Source: Branchinecta lynchi (taxonomy: Eukaryota; Arthropoda; Branchiopoda; Anostraca; Branchinectidae). Taken from it: 64,000 bases of DNA. A model generated the notes under the pieces. It saw only the letters and a program-made list of their open reading frames with translations. It searched no databases and was not told where the DNA came from. The stretch is from the NCBI GenBank assembly GCA_023053575.1, contig JAKZAP010000012.1, positions 22,370,780-22,434,779 on the forward strand. Reading direction: 5' to 3'. Shown in pieces: positions 45,987 through 57,003 of this stretch (position 1 is its first letter; each line of letters begins with the position of its first letter). The position numbers and the translations under genes were made by a program.

Positions 45987-47954
45987 CAGTGCTTCCACTT
46001 TTCGATTTCAATTTTCCCTATTTTCATACCGATTTCCCCTAAAATTCCTCGTGTTTAGGTCTGATTTCTCCCTATTTTTCTCCCTACAAACAAGACCAAA
46101 GGTTTCGATGAGATTCCAAAAATCCAATAGGGTCTTGTCTTCGCCAGGTCCAGTCTTCCCGAGACTCCTTGAACAATTTTAATATCAAAATTCAGAACCA
46201 GATTAAGGCCAAATAGCTAATGATCTGTGAAAACCAAGTTCAGATGTCGATTCAGCCTGTGTGTTTACCCCTATAAGTCATTTCTATTTTGAAGAAAACT
46301 TCCTGCCTTACTTCTGCCAATTTTCCGGTTTCGACTGAATTCCGGAACTACTTGTCCGGTGAAAAAAGAAAGCTAAGAAACGAAGTCAGCGTATCTTCTT
46401 TCCCCAGTATCGAACATGTAATCAGCTTCAAATAAAAGCTTAACATTATAACAAAATTTTCCGGTTCCATCCGGATTCCGGGCCAACTATATGTCCGGGT
46501 AAAAATTGATTGTCACATTTGGATTCAGCATAACTGCTTACCTCTAAATCGGATTTATAATCAACTACAAATAAAACTTTTACTGTTACCAAATTTTCCG
46601 GTTTTGGCCGGATTTCCGACGAACTACTTATCCGGGTGGGAAAGGATACACAAGTGTTCATCAAGTCTTCTTACCCTTAAATCGAACATCTAATCAACAT
46701 CAAATACAAATTTTACTTTTAACAAACTCTCCGGCTTTTGCCGGATTCTAGACGAACTATTTGTCCGGCGAGAAAATGATTTTCATCACCGTGTTCAGCA
46801 TTCTTCTACCCCATAATCAACTATCACATTAGCTGTTTCAAAATATTTTGTTTGCCCCTTTATTTGAACCACCTCCCCCACCCCTAAATGTAGGGCTACA
46901 AAGCCCATCTACGAATTTGACTTGTCGGATGACCCAAAGAATCCTCACACCAAGTTTCATCAAAGTATCTCATTCCTTCCGAGACGGACGGACGGACAGA
47001 CGGACAAATTTAGCGATGTCATAGTTTTTTTACCCGGACATATAGTTCGCCCAGAATCCGGACGGAATCGGAAAATTTGTTATAAGTTAAATTTTGTTTT
47101 GAAGTTGATTAGATGTTCTACATTGACGAAAGAAGATACGCTGAGTTCGTTTCTTAGCTTTCTTTTCTCACCGGACAAGAACTTCCGGGGTTCAGTCGCA
47201 ACCGGAAAATTGGCAGGGCAGGAAGTTTTCGTCAAGATAGATATCACTTATAGGGGTAAACACACAGGCTGAATCCATATCTGAGCTTGGTTTTCACAGA
47301 TGATTAGCTATCCTTAATCTAATTCTGCATTTTGAAAAAAAAAAGATGTTCAAGGAGTCTGGCGAAGACTCACAACTTTCTAGATCAAATGTTGGATTTT
47401 TGGGATCCCATCGAAACCTTTGGTCTTGTTTTACAAAGGCAGCTGGTGCTCTATTTGGAGTCCCCTGCGGATTTGCAGATAGCTGACTACGGGAAAAAGA
47501 GATCGCCAGCAGATTGAAAGAATCCTTAATGCTAGGTGCATAGGTCGCATGCTCCTATTCTACAATTGCTGCATAGCCTAACCAATACTCCCTTGTGTCG
47601 GCAGTTTACACCAATCAAAGGTATTGCTTAAAAATAAACTAAATAATAGGCTACCTAAATTACTAAATACCTAATCATCATTCAACGCTTTAGCTTTTTT
47701 ATTTTTTTTTATTTCGCACTGATGTTCGCAACATAGGCCATTGTTGCAACATAAGCATTTTCAAGAAGACTGAACATGTGCAATCTTTGAGAATTTGTCA
47801 GCCTTCGTTTGAAAAAATCGAACTTTCCCTGAATATCCCTAAAAACCCTTACTTTACCCCAGATTTCCCTGAATCCCTAGATTCAAAATAAGTGTCCCTA
47901 ATAGAAGTGATTTTCCCCTAAAATAGGGTAATCTCCCTAGAAGTGGAAGCCCTG
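45987..47954. mobile_element. hAT-like non-autonomous element inside A8
   Basis: Ends CAGTGCTTCCACTT and AAGTGGAAGCCCTG, flanked by perfect 8-bp duplications ATCATTGA (45979-45986, 47955-47962). The body has CCCTAAAAT and TTTCCCTATTTT words in both orientations. A family B composite sits inside. No transposase. Confidence 0.85.
46089..47430. mobile_element. Family B inverted composite
   Basis: 46089-47023 reads AACAAGACC to a GACGGACGGACGGACAGACG tract in the plus direction. From about 47024 the sequence turns to three modules in the opposite sense, ending GGGATCCCATCG and GGTCTTGTT at 47430. Both outer ends are therefore AACAAG ends. Confidence 0.78.
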
Positions 47955-50140
47955 ATCATTGATATATAGTTTGGGCATAAGTAGAGCCCTTGTGGAACAA
48001 ATGATAACGGGTTGAGATGTATCGTTTGATAAAAAGTACTTTTCGACCTTGCGGTGAAGATGCGCACTTTAAGGGAGCTAGAACCTTGTTTGTAAACAAA
48101 ACCCTTGAGGCAAAAATGGTAATGAGCTCTTGGGGATCATGAAAATGCATATTTTGCTTTAAAGTATTATTCTTAATTTGCGGTCATGATTGATACTTTA
48201 AGGAATGGTAGGATTTGGAAAATGGCGAATTCTAAGCCAATCTTGTTGAATTTCTAATATTCCAGCCAAGTTTCATCGTCCTAGCACATTTGGAAGTACC
48301 TTTACTCGCAATCACCGGAATTCCGGACTCCCTCTTAAACTCCCCCCACAGTCGCCTGAGCCAATCCGGTTCTGTAAATGATTTATCCGGAGCATCTGTT
48401 AGTTCTTCCCACAAAGTTCCATCCCTATCTCTCCAGTCTAAGCCGGTCACATATCCCCCCCCCCTCAGTTGTTGTCGGATCTGGTCCGGACATGAAAAAG
48501 ATCACGAGAGACATATGTCCTCTGTTCAGTTACAAAAGCTCACTCAAATCCGATCACCCGTTCCAAAGTTACGCATGACTCAGTATTCCGGATTCCCCCT
48601 TCCTTTACTCCCCCACGACTATCGGATCGAGTCAAATTTTTTTTACAAGTCAGTTTGATAGGGTCCCTGATACGCCTCCCAAGTTTCGTCGTGAAAATCC
48701 CCAGAACCGCCATCACCGGAATTCCGGGAAACACCCGTCCACCCAACTGTCCGGATCCAGTCCAAATGTGTAAACGATTTATCTGAAGCAGATGCTGGTT
48801 ATTCCCAGCAAGTTTCACTCCGATCCCTCCATTCTAACCATTTCTCGGGATTTCCGGTCTTCCCCCCATCCTCCAACTCCTCCTTAGCTGTCGAATCCAG
48901 TTCGGACTTCAAATGGAACATCAGAGATATGTCATTTATTCAGGAATTAAGTTTCATTTCAATCCGATCACCCGTTAGAAAGTTACACACCACTCAATTT
49001 TCCGGATTCCCCCACCCTCCACTCCCAAAATGGTCGGATCGGGAAACTGATTATTTCCAGGTTAGTTTGGTCGGGTCCCTGATACGCCTGCCAAGTTTCA
49101 TCATCCTAGCACCCCCTAGTCTATATCAACCCCTACCAAGGTTCAACAACATATTTTGCCAACCCCTTCGACCTTCGATTGATCTATTTCTCTCCGAACA
49201 AATTCTAGCAAAGAATGACTCAACCACGAGCAGTTACTAGTGTGGTGAAAGAATGACTCATCCATGCGCAGAGCTATACAAGTGCGAAGAAAGGGGTAGG
49301 GGTTTGACGAAAACTAGAAAAAACATTTCAAGTTCTCCAGCCCTTCAGCTCCCAGCAGTTATCGGATCCGATCCGAATTTGACAGTGAACATCCAAGACA
49401 TTTGTTCTTCATACCTGTCAAGTTTAATGCACGCCTGATTATCCGCTACATCAACCCCTACTAAGGCTCAACAACATATTTTGCCAACCCCTTCGACCTT
49501 CGGTTGATGTAGCTTTCTGCGAACGAAACTTAGCAAATCATCCACGAGCAGAGCCATACTAATGTTATGCAAGAATGACTCATCCATGCGCAGAGCTATA
49601 CTAGTGCAAAGAAAGGGGTAGGGGTTTGGCCAAAACTACAAAATGCATTTCAAGAGATTCTGGGTGTCACCCTCCCAGGTATCGGATCCGATCCGAATTT
49701 GACAATGAACATCCGAGACATCTATTCTTGATACCTGTCAAGTTTAATTCACGCCCGATTATCCGTTCCAAAGTTATGAATGTTACTAATTTCCGGATTC
49801 CCCATGTTGCCACTCCCCCAATGATGGTCGGATCGGGGAAGTGATTATTTCCTAGTTAATCCGGTTGGGTCCCTGATATGCGTGCCAAGTTTTATCTTCC
49901 TAGGTCATGTGGAAGTGCCCAAACTAGCAAAATACGGACAGACCGACAGACATTACGATCGCTATATGGCACTTGAGTAAGCTCAAGTGACATAAAAACA
50001 GATATCCATTTCTATTACTAAGTGCTAACCTTCTTTCTCACCAATCTGACAAATTTGATGAAAGTGAGATGACTTTTCAGATACCACGACCAGTTACCGC
50101 GGTCGGACCAGTATCTGAATATCTGATTCCACGATAACTG

Positions 50141-50480
50141 GCCACATACCACGATAACTGCAAATACCGTGGTATCAGATACCATGGTATCTGCAAAAAC
50201 GCAACTAATGTCAGAACCGATCTAGCACCGTCAGGGTAGATAAACATCACAAACAAGCTCGGAATTGTGGGAACGGACGGAACAATTTGGGATATAGAGT
50301 TAATCACTAAGCCACATACCACGATAACTGCAAATACCGTGGTATCAGATACCATGGTATCTGCAAAAACGCAACTAATGTGAGAACCGATCTAGCACCG
50401 TCAGGGTAGATAAACATCACAAACAAGCTTGGAATTGTGGGAACGGACGGAACAATTTGGGATATAGAGTTAATCACTAA
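50141..50480 (+). repeat. 170-bp near-identical tandem duplication
   Basis: 50141-50310 and 50311-50480 differ at about two positions. Each unit holds the end of the family J MITE plus its flank. Confidence 0.88.
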
Positions 50481-51227
50481 TACGACGGATCTTTTTAAGT
50501 GAAATTCCAGAAGTTCGTATACTTCTTTTCTTTTTTTGATGTCCGTAGCCATTCTACATTTTGTTGGAGCGTCTGTCCAGTTGGCAACTCACAGGGACTG
50601 TTTTGTCCGCTCCCACTTAATGACCTTGCATTGTTTCGTAGATTCGTTGCTAAACTTCATGACCTTGATTTGGAATTTCGCGAATTCCTGTCTCACTCTA
50701 TTGCGGGGCTTTATAGATTTGCAGAACATTTTACGAATAATACATAGATGGCACTTTACACAAGGGACTTGTACCGTGACAAATAAACCAGAGACGGCTT
50801 TTTCGAATATAATTTAGAAGTCTAGGACTCCATTGTTGGATCCACGTAGACATACCAGGGTCCATAAGGCTAGGTCTCACGGTGAAAACCAAACATATTA
50901 TTTTAATGGAGAAGACGCCCTTGAGATGGAAACATTTTATGAGTAGTGAACTGAAAGTCAGAAATGCTCCTAAGTGTCAGGGCCGTCCAACTTGAGAGAT
51001 GTAGGACACAGGCTCACGCGAGGAGTACATGCTTCTAGTGTCCTAGACAGCCCGACATATATATACAAGCCGGAAACATCTTCACTTCAGACTAGATCAG
51101 ACTCGCGTAGACTCAACAGCTTTATACTTACTGTGCTAATTATAATATTTATTCTTTCTCACCTCAGTCTCATCTGCATAGACAGCCTTACCACTCCACG
51201 TCTTGCCTTACCACTCACCCAACCTGA
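50481..51227. other. Intronic sequence with a family L repeat
   Basis: Family L at 50742-50790. ORFs at 50499-50817 and 50974-51288 show no known sense. Confidence 0.4.
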
Positions 51228-51301
51228 CACTAAGCGGGATTTGAAGCCAGGACCCTCTGCTTACAAGGCAGTCGCTCTTACCTTTTGAGCTACCGAGGGG
51301 C
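51228..51301 (-). ncRNA. tRNA-Thr(TGT)-like SINE head
   Basis: On the minus strand: GCCCCTCGGTAGCTCA, GGTAAGAGCG (A box), CTGC-CTTGTAA-GCAG (anticodon TGT), and GGCTTCAAATCC (worn B box). No 3' strand pairs with GCCCCTC. About 90 bp of body follows to about 51139 with GAATAAATATTATAAT. tRNA-derived SINE is the best reading. Confidence 0.6.
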
Positions 51302-51727
51302 TTGTGAACAGAGTTCACAGACCACTACAATAGCCGGCCATATGAACAGTGATCTCGCCCGAAGGCAAATTCATCTAGCCAGTTCCATGTGACGGAAATT
51401 AATAATAATACATAGATGGCACTTTAGACAAGGAGCTTGTACTGTGAACATAAAGCTGAAACGTTTTTTTTTTGTTCGGCTGAGGAGCATTTTTGTCTTT
51501 CAGGTCACTACTTATAAGACATTTTACGGCTCCTTTATCTATAGCCGGCTCTCTTGGGGAATGAGACACCAAACACTAACTGTCAAGAATAAGAATCGTC
51601 GGGCCCTTTAATCCAACGTAGACAAGAGCCCTTTGAGATCTTAGACAAACCTCCTCTTGGGCCTAATTCCGGGAAGTGACCTCAGCCTATCCCCTGCCTC
51701 GCTGAATGAGCTTATTCTTCTTTGCAG
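51302..51727. other. Intron end before exon 4
   Basis: Family L repeat at 51407-51455. The 3' end is CCCCTGCCTCGCTGAATGAG and a pyrimidine tract. Confidence 0.5.
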
Positions 51728-51899
51728 TCTTGCCGGAATGTCTCGAAGCGTAACTGTAGCTGTTGCGTATCTCATGTCCATTACATCTCTGGAGTACAAG
51801 GAGGCGCTACATGCCGTTCGAGGCGCACGGGCTGTGGCCAATCCGAACGCCGGATTCCAGCGCCAGTTGCAGGATTTCAATGGCGATAAGGCTGCTGAG
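51728..51899 (+). CDS. DUSP22/15-like phosphatase, exon 4 with catalytic loop
   Basis: Coding exon of 172 bp: one base finishing the catalytic Cys codon, then 57 codons. The acceptor is TTCTTCTTTGCAG and the donor is GTGAGG, in phase 0. It encodes L-A-G-M-S-R-S-V-T-V-A-V-A-Y, so the joined signature is H-C-x-x-G-x-x-R-S with all catalytic residues present. The helix that follows contains K-E-A-L, A-N-P-N-A-G-F-Q-R-Q-L-Q, as in DUSP22/15. The sequence is unbroken and looks under selection, unlike everything around it. A family A element begins only 52 bp past the donor. C-terminal exons of the gene are not recognised in the rest of the window. Confidence 0.92.
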
Positions 51900-51951
51900 G
51901 TGAGGTTAGTTTACTTTGTGGCTTCTAGGTGGCGTCAAAATATGGATTATT

Positions 51952-53755
51952 ATGGCACTTGCCCTTCGGCCAAGTGCCAAATAGCGATCGCAATTTCTGT
52001 CCGTCAGTCGGTCGGTCTGTCTGTCCCGGTTTTCCTAGTTCGGGCACTTCCAGATAAGCTAGGACGATGAAGTTGGGCAGGTATATCAGGGACCGGACCA
52101 GATTAAATTAGAATTAGTCGCTTCCCCGATCCGACCATCTGGGGGGGCGGGGGGAGTGGAAGGATCGGGAATCCGGAAAAAATGAGGTATTTTTAACTGA
52201 CGAACAGGTGCTCGGATCTTAATAAAACTTGATATGTGGGAGGACCTCGTGTCTCAGCCGTCCCATTTTAAATCCAGACCGGATCTGGTGACATTGGGGG
52301 GATTTGGAGGGGGAAACCGGAAATCTTGGAAAACGCTTAGAGTCGAGAGATAGGAATGAAACTTGATGGAAAGAACAACCACAAGTCCTAGATACAGGAT
52401 TGACATAACCGGAACGAATCCGCTCACTTTGGGGGTGTTGGGGGGGGGGGGGGGGGGGGGCGAGTCTCTAGTGATCCCGCGAGTTCGGTTGTTTCTGATG
52501 TGCTAGGACGATGAAAATTGGCAGGCATGTTTGGGACCCGAACTTGAGAATAGTCGTTTCCCCGATTCAACCATCTGAGAGGGGGGGGGGGCTGGAAGGA
52601 GGGGGAATCCGGAAAAATTAAGGTATTTTTAACTTATGAACAGGTGATCGGTATCTTACTGAAACTTGACATATAGAAAGATCTTGTGTCTCAGACATCC
52701 CAGTTTAAATCCGGACCGGATCCGGTGACATTGGAAGGAGTTGGAGGGGGGTAACCGTAAATCTTTGGAAACGCTTGGAGTGGAGGGTCGGGATGAAACT
52801 TGGTGGGAAGAAGAAGCACAAGTTCTAGATACGTCATTGACGTAACAGGACCGGATTCGGTCCCTGTGGGGGAGTGAGGGGTGGGTCCGGATTTCTAGTA
52901 AAAGCGCGAGTTCGGTACTTCCTCATATGCTAGGACGATGAAACTTGATAGGCGTGTCAGGGACCCGAACAGACTGACTTGAGAATAGTCGTTTCCCCGA
53001 TCCGACCATCATGGGGGTTGTGAACAGCTTTTGACATGCACAAAAACCAAACGGATGAACAAAATAAGATGCAAGTAAGTGGGACAGTGCCGAGTTTATG
53101 CGACCTTGACTTGTAATTTTGCGTCCGGACAGGATTCAGCCAAGGTGGGGGGGGGGGGAGGTGGAGCGGGACTCGGATATTTGCATATAGGCTCCGCTCC
53201 GATTCCAGTCAAACTTGAAGGACGGGAAGAGAATGTCAGAGATGCGACATTTATGTTTTCGAGTCGGATTCAGCCACGGTGGGCGGGGTTGGAAGGGGAG
53301 TCCCGGAAATGTTGTGGCTCACAGAAGGGTCAAACAATTGGAGTGATTTGAATGAAACTTGGAAGGTCCAGAGATCATATGCCTTAGATCACATATTTTA
53401 AGGATCGAACCGGATCCGACCATGGTGGGGGGGGGGGGGTACCGGAAATTAAACAAAAATGCTGAGATTCGAGTGAAAGATAGGTTGTAAGAGAAAATGC
53501 CTCGGGTGCCGGACCAGATTCGGCCGCGGTATATGGGGAGTTGGAAGGGGTACCGGAAATCTTGGGCGCGTCTGGCACATAGCGAGTGGATGTCTTGGAG
53601 GTGATGTCGGAAATTCTCTGACTTGAGTGAAACTAGATATCCTAATTCTAGGTTCGAACCGCATATTTGGATAGCGGGCTGTTTTGTGAAGGTCTCTTCT
53701 ACTTTCTTGTACCAACTACTCGTAACAAGTACCATATGAGCTCGTAGGTCTTGTT
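51952..53755 (-). mobile_element. Family A HINE-like element, copy A9
   Basis: Full-length 1.8 kb: hairpin GGCACTTG-CCCTTCGG-CCAAGTGCC, GTCCGTCAGTCGGTCGGTCT, modules with GATGAAACTTG, and AACAAGACCTACGAGCTCAT at the other end. Starts 52 bp after the exon 4 donor. Long G-runs at 52441-52460 and 53145. Confidence 0.8.
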
Positions 53756-53759
53756 GTGT

Positions 53760-54290
53760 TTACCAGTCATGAAAACAGAGAAACGGGCGGAGCATGTCCA
53801 GCATGGCATTATTGACTTACAAAGAATGACTCAGATAAGTTGGAAAGAATCCAAAAACGTGCAGTTCAGATTATAATTAATTGGTGGATATAAAATGCCG
53901 TACTTGTATCGCCTAAAGGAATGTAAGCTGGAAACCCATTCTGTAGGTAAAGCACAAATTTGGAACAGATTTGTTATCCCACCCTTTCTACGGAAACATC
54001 CTTCCTCCACCGTTTAAACCGGAAAGAACCAGACCTCCAACTGCTCCAAGAGAAGCAGCTATGAAAGTACCAAAAACCTTTCGCTTGTAAAACTGAAAGG
54101 GACCGTAATAGTTTTGTGCCTCTGTTACTTTGTATCATAACAACCTTATACCTGAATTGCTGTATTTATTATATGACAATTGCATATATGTTTAAGTTTG
54201 TAGCTTAATGACAAGTGACAATTAATTTGCTCGCGCTTGAAATGTTGTGCCGCATTTATTTGAAATTAAATTAAAATAAAGTATGAACGG
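53760..54290 (+). pseudogene. Reverse-transcriptase C-terminal remnant and 3' UTR
   Basis: The plus strand contains D-S-D-K-L-E-R-I-Q-K-R-A-V-Q-I-I, a motif typical of the end of non-LTR reverse-transcriptase proteins. Frameshifted sense follows to about 54110. An AT-rich stretch then ends in AAATTAAAATAAAG near 54280, as a 3' UTR would. It directly follows the end of a family A copy (53755). Confidence 0.5.
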
Positions 54291-55115
54291 AAGAATGAAA
54301 AAAGGTGAAAGAAAAACAACTAAATGATCATTTAAAGCATCCTTTCCTACTTTTCTCGTGCGAAAAGTAGCTTTAGTCGAGTGTGTGTGTATTTTGTTCG
54401 GTTGGTAGTGCCTTTATTATCTATCTGTAAAATTCATATTATTAACTAAATGACATGTGTGTATGCCACTGGCGTATCCGGCACTTTCGTCTTTCTGTTT
54501 TAGTAACAAATTCTATCTTACCTTACAAAACCCGGCACAAACCCTGTCAGCATTTTTAGCATGCAAACCCACCCTCAGTTCTGGTCCGTGGTGAAGGCTA
54601 GGCTAGACAAGACTTCAGGCGTCAAAATTTCCCATCGCTGAGCAACTAAATTCTAGTTAAAAAAATAATAGAACTTAAAAGGATATTTAGAATATTCAGA
54701 AAATCTTGCAAGATGATATCTAAAGCTGAAAAAGATGCCATATTGTAATTAGTTACCGATCATTCATTGTAATAACTGCAAAATTGGGGTTAAGGATTAT
54801 TAAATGGGTTAGACACTTTGAAGAAACTGGGGAGGGGGGGGCGACTATACGAAACAGAGAGGGGACTGAATTTCAGGAACAAATAGTATACTTAGAAGTT
54901 GTCTTTGAACGGAAATATTGTAGAACTATCCGAGTGTTTGTATAGAATTACTACCTAGTTAACACCTCGCACTATTTTCTGTTTATGTTCTCATATTCTA
55001 AAATAGTTGAATATCTTCAAAGTAGGATCTGGCCCACGGCTTTGGCTGTTCTAAGCCCTTTTCCACGCCCGTTGACATGTAGCAAAAACATGGGAAAATT
55101 TACAGAACCGTCTTG
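54291..55115. other. No gene seen
   Basis: Nothing recognised between the RT tail and the next family B copy. Confidence 0.4.
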
Positions 55116-56455
55116 TGGATCCCAAAACATAAGTGGAGGGATACCTATGACATCGCAAAAGTTGTCCGTTTGTCCGTCCGTCCGTCTTTAAGCACAATAA
55201 CGCTCGAAGGGAATGAGATATTTGATGAAACTTGGTGTGAGGATTCGTTGGGTCATCTTACAAGTCAAGTTCGTGGATGGGCTTCGTAGCCCTACATTTA
55301 GGGGTGGGGGAGGGGGTTCAAATTAAGCGGCAAACAAAATATTTTGAAACAGCTAATGTGATAGTTGATTATGGTGTAAGAAAACATTCTGAACACGATG
55401 GTGAAAACCATTTTGTCATTGGACAAGTAGTTCACCCGGAATCCGGAAGAAACCGGAAAGTTTGTTAAAAGTAAAAGTTTTATTTGAAGTTGATTAGATG
55501 TTCGATTTAGTGGTAAGAATACATGCTGAACACGATGGTGAAAACCATTTTCTCGGTGGACAAGTAGTTCGCCCGGAATCCGGCCTAAACCGGAATGTTT
55601 GTTAAAATTAAAAGTTTTATTTGGAGTTGATTAGATGTTGGATTTAGGGCAAGAAGACATTCTGAACACTTATGTGAAAATAATTTTTTCCCCGGACATG
55701 TAGTTCGCCCGGAATCCGGCCCAAACCGGAAAATAGTTAAAAGTTAAAGTTTTATTTGTAGTTGATGAGATATCCGATTTAGGGGTAAGAAGAGATGCTG
55801 AACCCGTTTTTGACGATAATTTTTTACCCGGACATATAGGTCGACCGGAATCAGTCGGAAAATTTGTTATAAGTTAAATTTTTATTTGAAGTTGATTAGA
55901 CATAGACATAGACATAGACATTTTTTTAATTTCATCAAAAACACATAAATTAAGCAAACAATTTACGATTAGCGGCCACTTTTAAGACAAAAAAATCCTG
56001 ATTGTGGCCGTAATTCTAACCACCATGAATCCACTATATCATTCCCTTATTACCTTGGGTTGAGGGGGATATTTTTTAGATGTTATATATTACAATAATT
56101 AGATGTTAATTATTGGGGAAAGAAGATACCTTGAGTTCATTTTTTAGCTTTCTTTTTTCGCCGGACAAGTAGTTCCGGAGTTCGGCCGAAACCGTGAAAT
56201 TGGCAGAAGGTGCAGGAAGATTTCGTCAAAATAGATATTACATATAGGGGTAAACACACATGGTGAATCCATATCTGAACTTGGTTTTCTCAGATGATTA
56301 GCTATTTTGCCTTAATCTGTTTCTGAATTTTAATAGTAAAAATGTTCAAGGAGTCTGGCGAAGACTGGATCTGGCTAAGACAAGACTCCTGTATTCTGTG
56401 TTGTATGGGTCAGATATTGAATTTTTGGGATCCCATCGAAACCTTTGGTCTTGTT
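55116..56455 (-). mobile_element. Family B HINE-like element, interrupted by a retroposon
   Basis: TGGATCCCAAAAC at 55116, GTCCGTCCGTCCGTC, six modules, then TTTTTGGGATCCCATCG and GGTCTTGTT. A 197-bp insert lies at 55901-56097. Confidence 0.8.
55901..56097 (-). mobile_element. Retroposon fragment with (GTCTAT)n tail
   Basis: On the minus strand it ends AAAAAAATGTCTATGTCTAT (four hexamers in all). ATTAGA flanks it on both sides (55895-55900 and 56098-56103), fitting a target duplication. Confidence 0.68.
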
Positions 56456-56537
56456 TCTCACGAGCAATCTAGTCGTAATCAGTCGTGGGGGACATGTTAG
56501 GCATCGAAATAGCGAAACAACGCAAGCGGGAGTCAGA

Positions 56538-56847
56538 GAGCGTGTTCCACCCTTCTCACAGTAGTAACTGTTAGATACTATTGCTGTTGCAGCTTCACGA
56601 AAAGTTACTCCGTTGATCGTTCCAACCTTCTTGAAATAGTATGGTAACTAATAGTAACTATTTGCTTACCATGCTCGAGAGCGTCGTAAGCATGGTAACT
56701 ACGGATCTCTGTAACGTGATTGGCTAGATTACCCCGTGGAGGGATATTTTGACGAAAATAGAAAAATGTATTCCAGCCTTGGCGCCAAGAAGATAAAATT
56801 CGTGACGTCATGCGTAGTAACTACGGTAAGAAGGGTGGAAGACGCTC
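56538..56847 (+). mobile_element. Family E MITE, copy 3
   Basis: GAGCGTGTTCCACCCTTCT and AAGAAGGGTGGAAGACGCTC ends; AGA on both sides could be a 3-bp duplication. Best preserved copy. Confidence 0.8.
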
Positions 56848-57003
56848 AGAATGTTCCGATTTAAATTCGAGTCTCTTGGAAGGGATGGAGCGATTAAGGA
56901 AGTAGCTTGCATTGGCATTATAGGGAACGACGGGTCCTTGGAAAGAAGCATTGGCCTTGTAAAACTAATGTAATCGCCTTAATTTGAGGAGTAAACTAAG
57001 GAA

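Larger units (their letters stand above)
45828..49993 (+). mobile_element. Family A HINE-like element, copy A8
   Basis: Starts AACAAGAGCTGAAAGCTGAT and ends GGCACTTG-AGTAAGCT-CAAGTGACAT. Length is 4.17 kb, or about 2.2 kb without the nested hAT-like element. Contains two K modules (49117-49300 and 49447-49640). Confidence 0.82.
45689..50210 (+). mobile_element. Family J MITE copy 2, split by element A8
   Basis: Part 1 is 45689-45827 (CAATAGTTGCG to CATCCCAAAAG). Part 2 is 49994-50210 (AAAAACAGATATCC to GCAACTAATG). Copies 1 and 3 show the joined sequence (CCCAAAAGAAAAACAGA). Confidence 0.82.
28525..51727 (+). other. Giant repeat-filled phosphatase intron (23.2 kb)
   Basis: This intron splits the catalytic Cys codon. 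It holds an RT fragment, nested family A copies, a family B copy in a 165-bp satellite, a hAT-like MITE, the tandem arrays of 41060-45440 and the four-level nest at 45689-50210. The phases of the flanking exons agree, so the size is real if the assembly of the repeats is right. Confidence 0.8.
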
